Part shown: positions 11,101-24,800 of the stretch, piece after piece | Layout of the letters: every line of letters begins with the position of its first letter | How positions within the stretch are numbered: the stretch's first letter is position 1 | Assembly: GCF_003073045.1 (NCBI RefSeq) | Contig: NC_037591.1 | Coordinates: 43,689,091-43,753,090, forward strand | Origin: Pomacea canaliculata | Taxonomy: Eukaryota > Mollusca > Gastropoda > Architaenioglossa > Ampullariidae | DNA: 64,000 nucleotides | Direction of reading: 5' to 3' | Translations under genes and position numbers: made by a program | Notes under the pieces: generated by a model | Databases searched by the model: none | Told to the model about the DNA's origin: nothing | The model's input: the letters and a program-made list of their open reading frames with translations, nothing else

Positions 11101-13960
11101 GCACAGTATTTTGATACAAGTATCCAATTCTTTCAACTCCTTAGATAAAATGGAAATGTGATAAAATGATTGACGATAATGTATGGGAAATGACGATACA
11201 GTCGGACCTCGATAAGTCGAACTCAAAGGGACCCGAAAAAAAAATCTACTTACGGAGTTTTCGAGTTAGGGAAAATGGCGTAGTAGGTGCAGGTATTTGG
11301 CCGGGAACTAACAATTTGATAAAGGGAGGTTTTCGACTTAGGGAAGGTCAACTTATCGAGGTCCGACTGAATTTTCAAAAGTGCAGAGATTGTCCACCAT
11401 ATTCATCAGTCTCTGATGTGAACTTGGTGGATACCTTCCCCAACCCTATCTTAACATCTTTCTGAGTGTCTTTGATGGCTCTTTTTAAGCATCAAGATAC
11501 ATTTGTAAATGAACACTTTTAAGGAATGCGACTTTAAGTTTTTAACCAAAAGATAAAAAACAGGAAAGAATGGATTTTGAGGGATGCTTTGTAAAAAGGA
11601 TGAAGCACTAAAGTCGCTAGTGACTGTCAAGAAAGACTGTGAATGGTTGTGCCAAATCACAGATGAACTCAACAGCTAACCTTTAAATAATGCTCAAACC
11701 TCCCACCCTCAGCCAACAATCACATTTAGGTTAGAGAAAAGATATATCAGTAGCCATCCCTTAAAACTATTATTATTTCAGACTAGATGCAAATAAACTG
11801 AAATCTCTGGGTGTACCTGCTGGGCCTCTTTATGGCAAGCTTAAAGGTGGTGAAGTTGTACATCTGGCGGATGGCACTCAGGTAGGTCATCACAACATTC
11901 TTGCTTTTAACACACAAGGAATAGAATAGTGATGTTTAATGCCATAAGCCATCTGCAACATGCATCATTCCCCTACCTTATTGCTTCTAGAAGTATTTAT
12001 CACGTCTTACCCATCCCACTCACACTTTTTGATTCTTTATCGAGTCCAGTTTGTACAAAAGAAATAAAATCTTTGATTTAGAGAGAAACGTAGATATATG
12101 GTTTTTTAACATACACACACAAAACAAGATTTCTTTTGAGGGGTGCATCAGATGGAAGAGCATAAAAAAAAGCTCGATGGCAGGATGGAGTTGTTGGAGT
12201 TCAGAAAGAAGAATGTTACTGTGCTGTTAATGAAGAGATAGGATTTAATGATTTAATGGTCTACAAACATTTTGTAGGTTGGAGGAATTAGAAATTTGTT
12301 TTTAAAGGGATTGGAAAGGCCAAATAAAACTGCTTAGAATCTCATAAAGAGTAGGATCAGTTGGAATCTCGTCTATTTTTGTGTCTGTTAATGGGGAAAA
12401 AGTTGAATGTTTAATAGGATGTTTTGTTTAATAAGAGAAATTACACAGGACTCTTGTTTGCTTCAACGAAGTCTTTTCCTCCAATGATGTCAACTTGATC
12501 TCAGTCTGAGTTGATGCAATGATATGGTTGGACATTGCTCATAGCCATTTTGATTGTTATCACTAATCCAACTAATGACACACCACCAATCACTCAAGTT
12601 CAAATCGTAACAATGACCGACACTTCCTCTCCCTCACTGACGTCACACAGCACGCCACAGCCTTATCACTGCCGTCACAGCCTTTACCTTTAAGTTAAAG
12701 ATGTGCAACAAACCCTACCCATAGCTTGGTGGAAGGAGAACAAGTACATTGTGGGTCAACATGTGAAAAACAACCCTTCATCAATCGGTCAAATGTAACA
12801 TTAAAATACATTTTATACTATGTCCTAGATCAAGCCAAAAGATGTGATGGGACCACCCCAGGCAGGCTATATTATTGCCATTGGTGGCGACTCCAGTGAT
12901 TCCTCAGAACTCCTAAAAATAGCTTGTGGTTCCCATGTCCTGATACATGAAGCCACTTTGGAAAATGCTATGGAGGAACTCTGTATACAAAAAGGGCATT
13001 CCACACCTAGTAAGTCACGTCCTAAGGCATCATTTTAATTTACACCATTTACCAGAGCTGATTTGAACGAGTCTAGAGGTTACTCTAGGATTTGTTAAAA
13101 AAAAAAACCTCATCAAAAAGACTTCTACTTTTTAGATCCATTTTATGACTGGCCTATGGTCTGGAAAGGACTATTTGCAGCCTGGGTTACAGTTTTTCAA
13201 ATAAATTGTGCACGCTAGGAACAGTTTTTGGCTACATATCTTTCATCTCATATGGCATTCTGTTGCGTGTCCATGTATGTCTTTTACTCTGTAAAGCACC
13301 ATGAGCCTGCCCACAGGACTGGGATATGGTGCTAGATAAGTTCACTGTATCATTATTATAGTAACTGGCAATAATGGAGAGTAAATGTCTTTTCAGACAG
13401 CATGAGGAAAAAGCATTGAGAGCAGCACATGATGCCTATTATTTGCAGGAATGGCAGGTTTGTTGGCAAAACAACTGGGAGTAAAGCAACTCATTTTAAC
13501 ACACTTCAGTCAGCGCTACAAGCCCTTGTCATGCAACACTGAGGTATGTTTCTTAGCTGCAATATTCAGCCTTTCATGGCATTGCAGTCTTTGGAAGTTG
13601 TCATAGAAATATATCCTGTCAGAAGTCCCTTAGACTCTACAGCGTTGCACTGTATAAAAGTAAAAGTAGCAGAATATAAACTGTACAGAAGTTTTATAAA
13701 AGATGGTTCTTGCTGACCAAATAAAGATGCGTTCATGAAGCTAGCACCAAAGCATGTAATACATGTAATACAGAATTTGAGATCCTGAGGCAGAAATATA
13801 CAACATGCATTGTTTTACTAAGTCTAATTTAACATTGTAGCCAGGAGAGGCCAGCGTGCGGATACTGCTTCAGGAGGCTCAAGAAGCATTTGGATCCAAT
13901 GAGGTCATTTGTGCAGAGGATCTTGTAACATTCTGCCTGCCGAGACTGGAGATGGGATGA
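8164..13960 (+). CDS. ELAC1: ELAC1, zinc phosphodiesterase (short-form tRNase Z)
   Basis: Endonuclease that removes the 3' trailer from precursor tRNAs; beta-lactamase-fold family. Nine exons: 8164-8248, 9300-9415, 10157-10345, 10510-10604, 10872-10967, 11782-11881, 12829-13009, 13449-13543, 13841-13960. They join in frame to 358 aa, against 363 in human ELAC1. Residues: N-terminal F-L-G-T; zinc motif HLHGDH at 62-67; G-L-P-G-L-L just after; zinc Asp near 248 (G-G-D-S); HEAT at 267-270; GHST at 283-286; H306 in T-H-F-S-Q-R-Y. All metal ligands are present. Start: ATG 8164, or in-frame ATG 8170. All junctions are GT-AG; exon 3 uses the weak donor GTCAGT because the next GT would shift the frame. 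Introns hold a pogo-like MITE (11199-11369) and an L2-like LINE 3' end (13285-13360). Length and missing N-terminal half exclude long-form ELAC2. Confidence 0.96.
11199..11369. mobile_element. pogo/Tigger-type MITE in ELAC1 intron 5
   Basis: A 171-bp element with long inverted ends: CAGTCGGACCTCGATAAGT on the left and its complement ACTTATCGAGGTCCGACTG on the right. TA precedes the left end; the right flank reads AA, probably a mutated TA. A second pair of related sub-repeats (TTACGGAGTTTTCGAGTTAG and TTTTCGACTTAGGG) lies inside. No coding capacity. The CAGT..ACCTCG start is shared with the Tigger-like element at 5667. Confidence 0.9.
13285..13362 (+). mobile_element. L2-like LINE 3' end in ELAC1 intron 7
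   Basis: TGTAAAGCACCATGAGCC..GGTGCTAGATAAGTTCACTGTATCATTATTATAG has the arrangement of L2-clade LINE 3' ends, where a GTAAAGC..GAG motif is followed by a GC(G)CTATATAA-like motif and an ATT-rich tail. Only about 80 bp remain. Confidence 0.5.
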
Positions 13961-14305
13961 CAGTCCAGCAGCCAAAGAAAATCTTGCATTTCCACAAACA
14001 TTTGTCCAGATTCTAGCACACAAACACCATACAATTCTTTTTTCTAAACAATTTTAGTATTTTCAATCGGGAACATTCATTCCATAGATACAAAGATAGC
14101 TTCAAATACCGTAGGTGAATGTACTACACCACCACTTGCTTGACGTTACAGCTTAGGTTTCTGCAAGAACAAAGAGGAACATCTGCAAGTACATTTATTT
14201 TCAATATTTGCTTTTCACCATGGCTTTTGTGTCATGGACTTAATAGAAGATTCTATTTGAAACTGAAACCCAACCTTTGGATACAACTTCAAATCATTAG
14301 ATTTC

Positions 14306-14311
14306 AATAAA
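14306..14311 (+). terminator. Probable ELAC1 polyadenylation signal
   Basis: AATAAA lies 346 bp after the ELAC1 stop codon and is followed by a G-rich then T-rich stretch. It is the first canonical signal after the stop. No transcript evidence is available. Confidence 0.55.
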
Positions 14312-15886
14312 GGGGGCTTACATGTTCTCCTTAGTGATAAATGTTACTGAAACAGATACTACATTTTACAGGCATCAAGCCAGAGCATTGATCCTTGAAC
14401 AGATATGCCAGGTCATTAACCCTAACATTTGCAGGATATTGTACTTTGGCATAACCTCACTAGAAACGTATAGGATTTACATTCAGAGCGACATGAGTAG
14501 AACTTTAAGGTGGTACATATAAATGTATACAAGGCAATGAATGGTTTAACATGAAGTAGTTTGTGATGTATGTGCCTAGTGATGGCCTGAAACTGTGCCT
14601 TGTTTGGTGCCTGTGACTGAGTGCAGAGATGTGTGGGTTTCTTCGTACCAGTTGTTTCTCTGAACACTAAGGAGTTTGAGAGAGAGAAAAAGTCAGGGAT
14701 TTTGCAAAAAAAAAAAAAAAAAAAAAAAAAGATTTAGAAATGCAAGATGCTCGTAATGTGAAGATGATTTATTCCACAGAGCAAATTAGAGTTAACATAT
14801 ACAATTCTTTTACCCCCTAATGTTTGTCTGCGACTGATCTATACATTGGTAATAAATATTTACTGTTTGCCTTTTTTAAAAAAAATGTGCATAAGCCAAA
14901 GAAATTGATATCAATACTGCTGTGTGGTTTGAATGTCAGTTATCAGCAGTATCACTATGCTTATGCACAGATTTACTCGCTGTGTCCGAAGCAAATAACC
15001 GTCCAACACGACTGAAATTAGCATTTTTTTTTAAAGGATGCCATACAATAAATCTGAAACAAAGTGACGAGTCTGAGCTTTTTATGAGAGGATCTTGTCA
15101 AAAGTTTAACCTTTTCAAAACAACATGAAAGAAACCTAAATATATGCCTTTTTCATTAATTTCTACCCATGACTTTGGTTTTGCACTTGGGTCACTTGAA
15201 AATTATAAGTTAACTGCATGGGCATGTTACAGACTGCTCCCATGACTTAGTCTTTTCGCCAAGAATCACTAAGGATATGAAGCCATTGGTGACCAGCAAA
15301 TAAACATACTTGCAGTACAAGTCTGTAGCAGATGCCCAAACCCATTGTTTAAGTGCAGAAACTGACACTTGACACTAAGAGAACAAAATGGCTTGCCATC
15401 TCCTTTTCTGTTCAAGCATCAGCAATTTTAAAATTTTTCAATGTAAAGATTTAAAACATAAATGCATATCTAATACTTGTCAAAACTTAAGGCTGTGTGT
15501 GTGCATGCACATGTGCAATCAGATGCTGTACTTCAAAACAAAACAAAAAAACCCCTAAAATGCCAGGGTCTGTCAGAAACAGATTTTATAACATTACTCC
15601 ATGCATAATCAATCATTATCAACTCGTGAGTGGTTCTGATAAAGTAAAAGCTTATTAACTCAAAACATGGGTGTAAAAATCTACAGCGTTTAAATTGCCA
15701 GTCATTCTCTTAGATAAAAAGGCCTACGATAAATACTCCAAACACTTCACAATGGCTACTCTGTAGATGTTGAAGGCAAACAAGAAATGAAAGCTCCCCT
15801 TTATTTCCAGCATTCCCTAAAGAAATACCCCACCCCCTCTAAGTATGATGGCTGGTCTTTATTTGCATACAGCAGCAAGAGAAACT
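14312..15886. other. Convergent intergenic region and cyclophilin 3' UTR
   Basis: This lies between the 3' ends of ELAC1 (+) and the SR-cyclophilin (-). On the minus strand AATAAA signals (TTTATT on plus) occur at 15858-15863, 15800-15805 and near 14767, so the cyclophilin 3' UTR may be very short or about 1.1 kb. A 25-base poly(A) run lies at 14706-14730. No protein-coding sense found. Confidence 0.55.
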
Positions 15887-18800
15887 TCAATCTGAAGACG
15901 AGGATGAAGATGATGAAGAGGATGATGCACGCTTTGAACGTTTTCTGCTGGGGCTTGCATTGCTGCTGCTGTTGCTACTGACTGAGGCAGACCGCTTGCG
16001 TCCACGTCTGGTGCCAGTACCACGACTGTTGCTGCGTGAACGGCGAGGCACAACATGACGATGCCTGGGTGATCTTTGACTCCTGTTAAACAAGAATCAA
16101 ACAGCACTTACCATTTATTAGGCAATTTTGACCAGATTAATGTGGAGTGAGCAAAAGTCACAGTGTATTATGGCCTAACACGAGAAAACAACTCCATGGC
16201 ACAACTTATAAGATATTTCACTGCTAGAATTGGCACTGTTAAATGAGAGAAATTGTTATTCTTGAGCAACAGCTAGAAGCTAAGGAACTTTGACTATAAA
16301 CTTGTAAAGCACATTTCCTGTGTGGATGCAAGCTCAATGTACTGCACATGAAAGATTTGAAAGACTATAAATGAAAAGTCACTCAACTACAAGAAACGTA
16401 AGCATCAGCAAAACATGAACTAATGAACTGAGGAGTAAGTGGTATAACAAACGAATTCCTTATTGAATAAACCTTTTGGTTTGTTTCATGGGGAATTACA
16501 GAAAAAAAAACAGCATGCAATATTCCTAATAAATTCCTAATCAATGCATACTAACATTTCTTTATGTACTTATTTCATTCTTATTTTTAAATACTTGATA
16601 CAAATATCTTGAGATTTGTCTGATAGTTGTTTCCAAGTTATCTGTAAAGACTTGCGTACTTCCATCATTGCTCTGTTCATATGGTAAAGAGTAAGTGGTA
16701 TAGTATTCTTGGTTTTTTTTTAGGCCCTTCGCCCCTCCTGGGGCATAGGCCATCGACTACAGTCTTAACTGTTGTCAATGTTTTGGTAGCAAGGATTTGT
16801 TTTACGGGGTGGGGGTGCTGGCCCACGCCCAACCCTCCTCCTTTTTCAGCCGGGCTTGGGACCGTCCTTGGCGGAGGGCGGCCAGCCCTGTAAACAGATG
16901 CCATGTGCAGAGAAAGAACAGTGTGCCCGAGACGAGAAATGAACTCTGGGCAGCCAACCTTCACTGTATTGGTGACAGGCACTAACCGTTGCGCCACCGG
17001 ACCGCTTTTGACTAGTGAGGGCAATAGGATGGTAAGAGTTGAGTCAGAAGGATCTTTACCAGGTTTTGGGATGGGCTCCACGACGGAGGGAAACAGCCGG
17101 ACACTCAAATTAAGTTAAAGATGGCTAGAAGGAGAGAGACCTGTGGAAGACGAGTTTGCAGCTGATAAGAAATGTTGTCTGGGCCAGTTGCAGAGTCCTT
17201 GCATTCTGAAGGACCTGCTGCAGTTCAGAGAGGGAGTAAGGTAGGTTGTACTGTTCAGTCATTGGGAAAAAAACGTCACAGCAAGAGGATTCCTGAACAG
17301 ACTTGGTTGGTTGGTTGGTTGTTTTATGACGTGTCAGCAACTATGGCTATATCATGGTGATCTTGCCTTAAAAAAAGTTTAGGGGAAAATTCCCCAAGTG
17401 ATATAACCACAAAAACTTCAAAGCCAACCCAAGTTCACCAGACTTCAGGCACTGGAATTCTAGAGAAAGAGGATGAAGACCATATTGACAGTTGCAGCTA
17501 GGGCAATACACGACCAGCCAGTTGATTGGTGTGGGCCACGCCAACCTCCCGTCTAGGAGAAATCCAGGCCAAAGAGGTCTGTTGGTATGATAGGCAGGGA
17601 CCTCAACCTCCAGGATCTCATCCTCCCTCGACAACTATTGCCCTGCATGGTAAACACAGGGGGCCTAAAGAAGGCCACAGAGAAAAGAGCTACATCAAAT
17701 AAAAGGCAAGATGGGGGAAAAAAAGGGCAGGAGAAAGACCAGTGGCGACAGAAAATAGGAAAGAAAACTGTACTATAATAGGGAGATGGTCGGTTGGAAA
17801 AGGCGTATAGGTGAAAGGGCCAGTGAAGGAGATATAAAGGAATAGCATAAGGAAAGGGGTAGGCCAGCTTAGTCACCCAGTCAAAGAGAGGCTGGGTGTT
17901 CGCCCTACACAAGGTCTGGGGCCTCAGCCATGGAACAAGAAATGTTGTGCACTGGTCAAGGTGAGACAGTCTCAATTTTTAGAGTTTGAGGGTGTTAAAG
18001 TTACCTTTGAGATAACAATGCACTCTTTCAACAATTGTTTATGGAGGGATGCAAATTCTTCAACGTGTGACAGCACAGGCTGAAGAGAGAACTTTCTCTG
18101 ATGACAGGACAGAAACCAATTAGCAGGGAAGCTACACATTTGTACAATTAGTGCAGAATTCAAAGAACTGCCATGAGCACTTACATCATATTCCAAAAGT
18201 AAAACTTTAGACAAACCTGCGTTTAGAGATGGCTGGAGATGGTGATGGAGATCTCCTCCGTGAAGACTGCGATGGCGATTTCCTAGGCGGGGATCTGGAA
18301 CGTCGCCTACCTTGACGTGGGGACCTGGATACTCTTCTGATAGGTGATCGCCTGTATGACCTTATTGGTGATCTTCTTGGAGACCGTCTGAAAGACCTAA
18401 TAGGTGATCTTCGGATAGGAGAGCGAAGTGGAGATCTGCGACCGGATGATCTTCTAGGGGAGCGAATTGGTCTTCTGGGCGATCTTGAACCTCTACCTTT
18501 GTAAGACCTTGATCTTGATCTCTCAGCTTCTTTTGGTCGCACCTTGTCTGAACGTGGCCTGTCGCTATCCTTGGCTCGAGACCTGACTTCTTCCGGACTC
18601 TTCTTTCTGGGTGGTGGAGATGATGCAGAAGATCTGACCCGACTGCTGTGAGTGTCCCTTTTCTTCTCTACCTCTGGGGATTTAGCTTTAGCAATAACAG
18701 TCTTCTTCTGTTTTTCTTCAGTTTTTGCAGCAGATGCAGATCTACTGCTGGCACTGCTAGAGCGGCTTGCTGGACTTGAACTACTATCACTGTCACCTTC

Positions 18801-21800
18801 ACTGCTGCTGCTACTGCTACTGCTGCTAGAACTGCTGCTGTCTCTAGCTTGTCGCTTGGGACTGCCAGCACTAGGTAACTTTTTCTCTGCATCTTTCTGG
18901 CTTGTTTGCTCCTCTGGGACCACAACCTCTTTTGCCAACTCTGCTACTGGTTTGGGGCCTTTGGCATCCCATCGTGAACGGGCCTTGGGTGGTGGTGCAG
19001 TTTTATCAGGAGATCTGGGACCATGCTCTGTGACCTGCTTTTCTCCTTGAGCTGGTGGATGCACAGACGTGTCTTCTGGCAGCTGCGTCTTCTGTGGGGA
19101 AGGAGACCTAGATGAGCCTGAAGAAGACACAGATGATGAGTGTGATCTTTGCTTATTACTGGGATCCCTAACAGGGCTTTTCTCGCTGGCCTTGCCAGGA
19201 CTGTGAGGCTGTTTTGTTAGACCTGTTTCTTGACCCTTGGACCTGTCTCCAGTGTCTGACTCAGAGTCTGTGCTCATTCTGGAGCCACCACTACTGCTGC
19301 ACTCATCACGTCCTCTGGGCTTTATGGTCGATGCAGGTGGAGGAGTGAGAGGTGGTGGGGGCAGTGGTGGGGTGACTGGCCGTAAGGGGGCAGAAACTGG
19401 TAGCATTGAGTCGCAGGGAGGAAGAGGTATGCTTGAAGGATTATTGCGACTCATTTCCTCTCGCTTCCTGCAGTATAAGAAAAGGTTGATGGATCAATAC
19501 AAAGAAAGGTTTTCGAGTCCATTGGTGACTTAATATCATGTTGATAATGGGGATATGAAAAAAAAAAAAAAACAAAAATGAGACATTGGTAAATAGAAAA
19601 GCAATGTAGAACAAAAAAGCTCTCTCGACATTTTTTTTGTTGTTGGCATGTACATACAATATTGTTTCCATTATGCTGAAATCAGAAATTAGCGTGTCCC
19701 AACAGTATTATTTACACTGAGAAAAAGTCATGAAACAACAAAATCTACCAACCTGGCCATCTCAGAAGCAACAACAGCTACCTTTTCTAAAGGCGGTATT
19801 GGAGGTGTCTTCATGCGAACTGCTGGGCTCTCAACCTCTTTCACAAGAGCTAATGCCTGCTGAGTGAAGCAACCAAAGGTTTTCACTTGATTGCAACCCC
19901 ACATAAACCAAGACAACCAAGTTACAAAACAAGTACTTGCACCATTACAACAACAATAATAATTTCATGTGCTCACCTGGACTGGTGATATATCCATGTC
20001 TTCATGGTCCAAATCTTCTGGTTCTGGGGGAGGCTGCCACTTAAGTCGTTCCTAAATCAAGAAAAAGCTACCATGAGATTTGCAGACATTTTATTGGTCA
20101 GACATAAGTGAGACAGACATGCTAAATAGTAGTGTGGGTGTAAGCATTGCACAAAACCACCATTATTCATGTCAAAATAGTTATGATAGTTGTCATTGCT
20201 AAATATCAAATTCTGTTAGGGTTTTCTTAGTCTGAAATTTCATCCCATATGAAGATGAAAATAGGGTTAATAATAATAATAAAAAAATTGAATCAGCCAG
20301 TCAACTATCCCCTGACCACCATCTTTGGTTGGGGGTATGATATGGATAGACGGGGAGCTGACAGGGCCGCCACTCTTGCCTATAGTGGGCAATAGTCAGC
20401 AGGTCTTGTACAGGACGACCAGTCCACTCTTTGACCAAATCTCCCTCTGGTCACCATAGGGTCAACTACCCTCTAAGGAGCTGTGGAGGATAGTCTTTAA
20501 CAGAGTGTAGTGCCAGGCCACATCGCCAAAAAAACCCAGCTTACATCACTTGGCTGTTGAAAGTAGAGGTTCCTGATGTCCTGCTAGTGTGGGCATCTTG
20601 TTTCATACAAAGTCGTTGTTTTTGTGTTCTTTGTATGAGATCCGGAGCAGCCTCCTAAGGCATGTTCTCAAATGCAATGCCTGGATTCTCCTTTCCGTTT
20701 TGGCGAGCAGAGTCCACATGTCACATCCATAAAGCAGGATTGGCACTACCAGGGATTTGTACAGCTTGTACTTGGTAGTGAACCTGATCTTACAGCAATG
20801 CCAGATCCTATCTAACCTACCACTGTTGTTGTGATCCTGATGCAGATATTTGGCGAGGAGCTGGCATCATGGATAAATACTCAACATACCACCACATGTA
20901 ATGCTAATTTGTTATCCTGATAATGATAAAAAGAAAAAAAAACCTAAGAAGAGTGAAAAACATGGTAAGACAGACTGCAAACTGCCAAAAGTGGAATAGC
21001 ATAGCATGTTAACAGTGTAGGGGAGATAAGCCTGAACAGGCAACCAGTGTTGCTTGGAGCAGTGAACTCACCTCCACTACTTTCTTCTCCTTCTTGGCGT
21101 CCGCATCACTGTCAGATGAGGCCCTTTTTTTAGGTGGTGACCGTGAATCGCTGCTGGAGCCTGAACGAGACCGAGAACTGACAGAGGACGAGGACGACGA
21201 CCTAGATCTCATGGCCTTCTCATTTGTAGGCTGTGGTGCCTTGACAGGTATTGTAGTCATAGGCTCCTCAGCATCTAAATCATAGAGAATTTTTGGTTTC
21301 TCCGATGTTTCCAATTTCTCATGTGATGTTTTGGAGGAAGCTAGCTGCTGAGATGTGGTTTCTGGCAATGGCAGATCTTTTAACAGCTGTTGGCCATGAG
21401 CAGGTGCCTCACTTTCCAGATGCGATGGTCTTAAAAGAAAAAACAAAGTGGGTAAGATAAATAATTCAAAACAGATTCTGCAACCCATCCTTCCTAAAAA
21501 ACATAAAACAAAAAACCCCCAAAACTGCAGCCATTCTTTTCACTCTGACCAGATGATGGATCACAAACAGAAAAATTAATCAGAGTTCACCAATGTTAGA
21601 GACCATGATGACAGCAAAGCACTCACGCATCTAAGGTGCTGTTAGAAGCCGATTTACCAGCCAGTGGCTTCTGACCAGGCTTCCAATGTGTTGGTGGTGG
21701 GCTTTCAGATTTACGCATGACAGGCCGACTGGAAATGGAAAAGTAGTTGTTAAGCTGATGATACACATGGAGACAAACTTCATTTCAGAAGACACGATGT

Positions 21801-24800
21801 AGGCCACATGGTTTTCCTTCTGGACCCTATACAGTCTTATTGTATATTATATCGTCTCTTATAGGAACATTATTCAGGCAATGGCTTTGCATGCACAAAG
21901 TACCCTTTAGATTTCTTAAAAGCATCCCATCTAAGACCCAGAAACTTCCAACATGCTTCCACTACCCTGCCTACCAGTCCACCCCAAGGTCCAGCACACT
22001 GACCTTTCTCTTTGACTTATAATGCTTAATGAGTGCTGTAAGCTTTGCTGAAAATAAAATTTAAGAAATGTATATAGTGAAATAAGAATTTAAACATATT
22101 TTGTGTAAAGATGACTAAAATTGGGACTGTCAGGTGCTTTAATTCTTTCTTTTAGCATCAGAGAGAATAATGTAGTTCAGAGTCTTTTGTGCAGTGGTCT
22201 ATATCCTTTTTTATAAAATAAGGAAAACATCATACAAAAAGTATGGCAAAGGGTGATGCATTAAATAATTTGTGTTATATACCTCCCCTCTGATGTTATG
22301 TCACGCCATACCATGCCACACATGAGTTATGCTAATGATACACAGCTTTATCAGTCAGCTCCACTTACTGAACTCTCTGGACTACTGACATGGACACAGG
22401 AATGCATAGATGATTGCAACTTATTGACGACAAGACTGAACTGCTACTTGTCCAAATAAATTTCTGAGCCATCCTTCTCTCCCCCATCTCTGTCAATAAT
22501 AAATAACTCAACCATTCCTGTCACTACTTCTGTCTGCAGCTTAGTGTGTCATTCTCCATCAGAGTTAGACTTTTTCATCAGCATATTTCTCATGTCTGTA
22601 GAACTGCTTACCTATCTTACTACTGATGCAACTAAAACTCTAATCTGTGCCTCTGTGCTGTCAAGGATGGACTATTGTAATTCTTGAGTATTTTCTTGAC
22701 AGACTTCAAATGATCCAGAATAATGCTACTCGCCTCATCTGTAGACCATCTAGATATGAACATATATCACCCATCATTCACTCTGTTCAATGGTTGCCAG
22801 TCGTAAACCATACAGTCTACAAACTTTCCACTTTACTTCGCCATTTGTGGCACTGGTCCTCAGTATCTTTCTAAACTCACTCCCATCTATGCATGATTTT
22901 TTCGCTCATCTTCTGACACCAAGATTCTGCAAATCCTAATATGACAAAGACATATTGACTGAGGTCTTTCTCCTACCAAGCCTCATCAACTTGGAACGGA
23001 TTACCTGTCAGTTTTTGTCACTCACTGTATTTATGACCTTTAAGTCCAAACAAGACACATTTCTTGAGAATGACGACTTCTCTGTGACCCTGTCTTGACC
23101 ATGAGTGTGCACAATGCATGTATATAATTTACTTCGTGTGTGAGTGTATGTTATTGAAGTGCACGAGTCTGTTGGTACATGATTTTGGATGATTTAGACT
23201 ATGTATGATTAATGTAAAGCACTCAGCAAATTTTGGCTATACAAATCCTCAGTACTATTATTATAATAATTCCATTACTGTGCAGCCAGCTTTTATTACC
23301 TCAACAGCCTGGCTTTTCGAGCCTCCAGTTCACGCAATCTCTTGCGTTCAGCATCTGAATCTGACTCTGATGAACTTGATGATGACCTGCCCCTCCTTCC
23401 TCGTGGTGGAGAGCGTCCCCTGTTTGGACCACTCCTGCGTGCTGGGCTTCTTCGGAATCCTGGACTACCCCGTCTCCATCTGTTTGCATAACCAACTCGT
23501 CTTTCTGGCAATGATCTACGCTTTGTTTCGCTTTCCTTGGATCTTGAGCGACGACTTCGGTTTGGTGAATGTGACTTGGAATGCCTGCGATCACCTGAAT
23601 TGGATCTGTTGCGGTCATCATGGCTGCGAAGTGGTCTCCTTTTTTCTGGTGACCAGTTTTGTCGTTGAGAAGGTTGTCGTTTATCTGCTGAGCGTGACCT
23701 GCGAAGCTGAGCACCTTCTTTTGATCTTGAGCGCTGCTGAGCCACTCGCTTTTCTCGTGACCTTGATCTTCGTCTGTCTGCTGATCGTTTGTCCTGTGAG
23801 TCAGAATCTTTTCTGTCTCTTCCACGTGTTTTTTTATCTTTTTTCTCTACAGGAGGAGACTTTGAGTGACTCTTTTTCTCAGAATCTCTACGACTATCTC
23901 GCCTGTCTCTTGAAGAGCTTTTCATCCTTTTTTGAGTTTCTGGCTGAGCTCTCTTGTCACGACTGCCTGAACGACCATGTTGACCTAACTTCCCAAGTGA
24001 CTTTTCTTCTTTCTCTGTACGTTTCTGTACTCTTCTTTGCTCACTCTTTCTGTTCTTTGCATCGCTGTCACTCTCAGCACCACTATTGATTTCTGCCGGG
24101 TCCTGCATAGTCTTCTGCTTCCCTTTCTCTTCATCAGACTCATCCTTTTGTCTTCTACTCCTTTCCTGCTTCTTGTTTTTCTCCTCATCCGTGCCAACAT
24201 CTTTGTCATTTTTATGCTTCTTCTTGTGTTTGTCACTCTTTTTGTGCTTCTTGTGTCTAAAACAGAACAAGAAAATGGGTGTAAAGTAACACAGATGGAT
24301 TCTTTAGAAACTCAGTTTAGGTGGTTTGTTTCTCAGAGAAAGAATAATAAAAAAAAAAGTTTCCTAAGACATCTGATACATACTTTCTATGTAGTGTAGC
24401 TGTATTTTCATAATTGTCACTTACATCAATAGGCAACACTTACGTGTACTGTCTATTGAAACAGATGATCAACCTGTCAAACACTGAGTGTCATGCTGTG
24501 TTTAAGCTGCTTCACCTTAGATACCTCTTTTCACTCAGAGATGTGATAATCACTTACTTCTTGTTCTCGGTCTTTTCCTTCTGCTTTTCTTTCTCCTTCT
24601 TCCCTCCTCTGGTCTGTTCTTCTTCTCTTAAAGCAGGGGGGAAAAAAAGTAAATTAGAGGAATCATGCTACACTTTGTGGTAAACATGGTCATACCTTTA
24701 ATTCGGCACAAAATGGTTTCCCAAGATTTTTTTAGAAAAATGTAGCACTTCATGCTATCCACACACAAAGACTTACCCATCGTCTTCATCGTTGCCAGAT

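Noticed and set aside
13829..14023. Minus-strand 64-aa frame
   Set aside because: It overlaps the last ELAC1 exon on the other strand and has no recognisable features.
18652..19050. 132-aa plus-strand open frame rich in Leu and Ser
   Set aside because: It is the antisense reading of the large RS-coding exon (18217-19467); serine-codon repeats leave opposite frames open.
23205..24089. 294-aa plus-strand open frame
   Set aside because: It is antisense to the K/RS-rich exon at 23300-24256, whose splice phases fit the cyclophilin gene. It has no protein-family character of its own.
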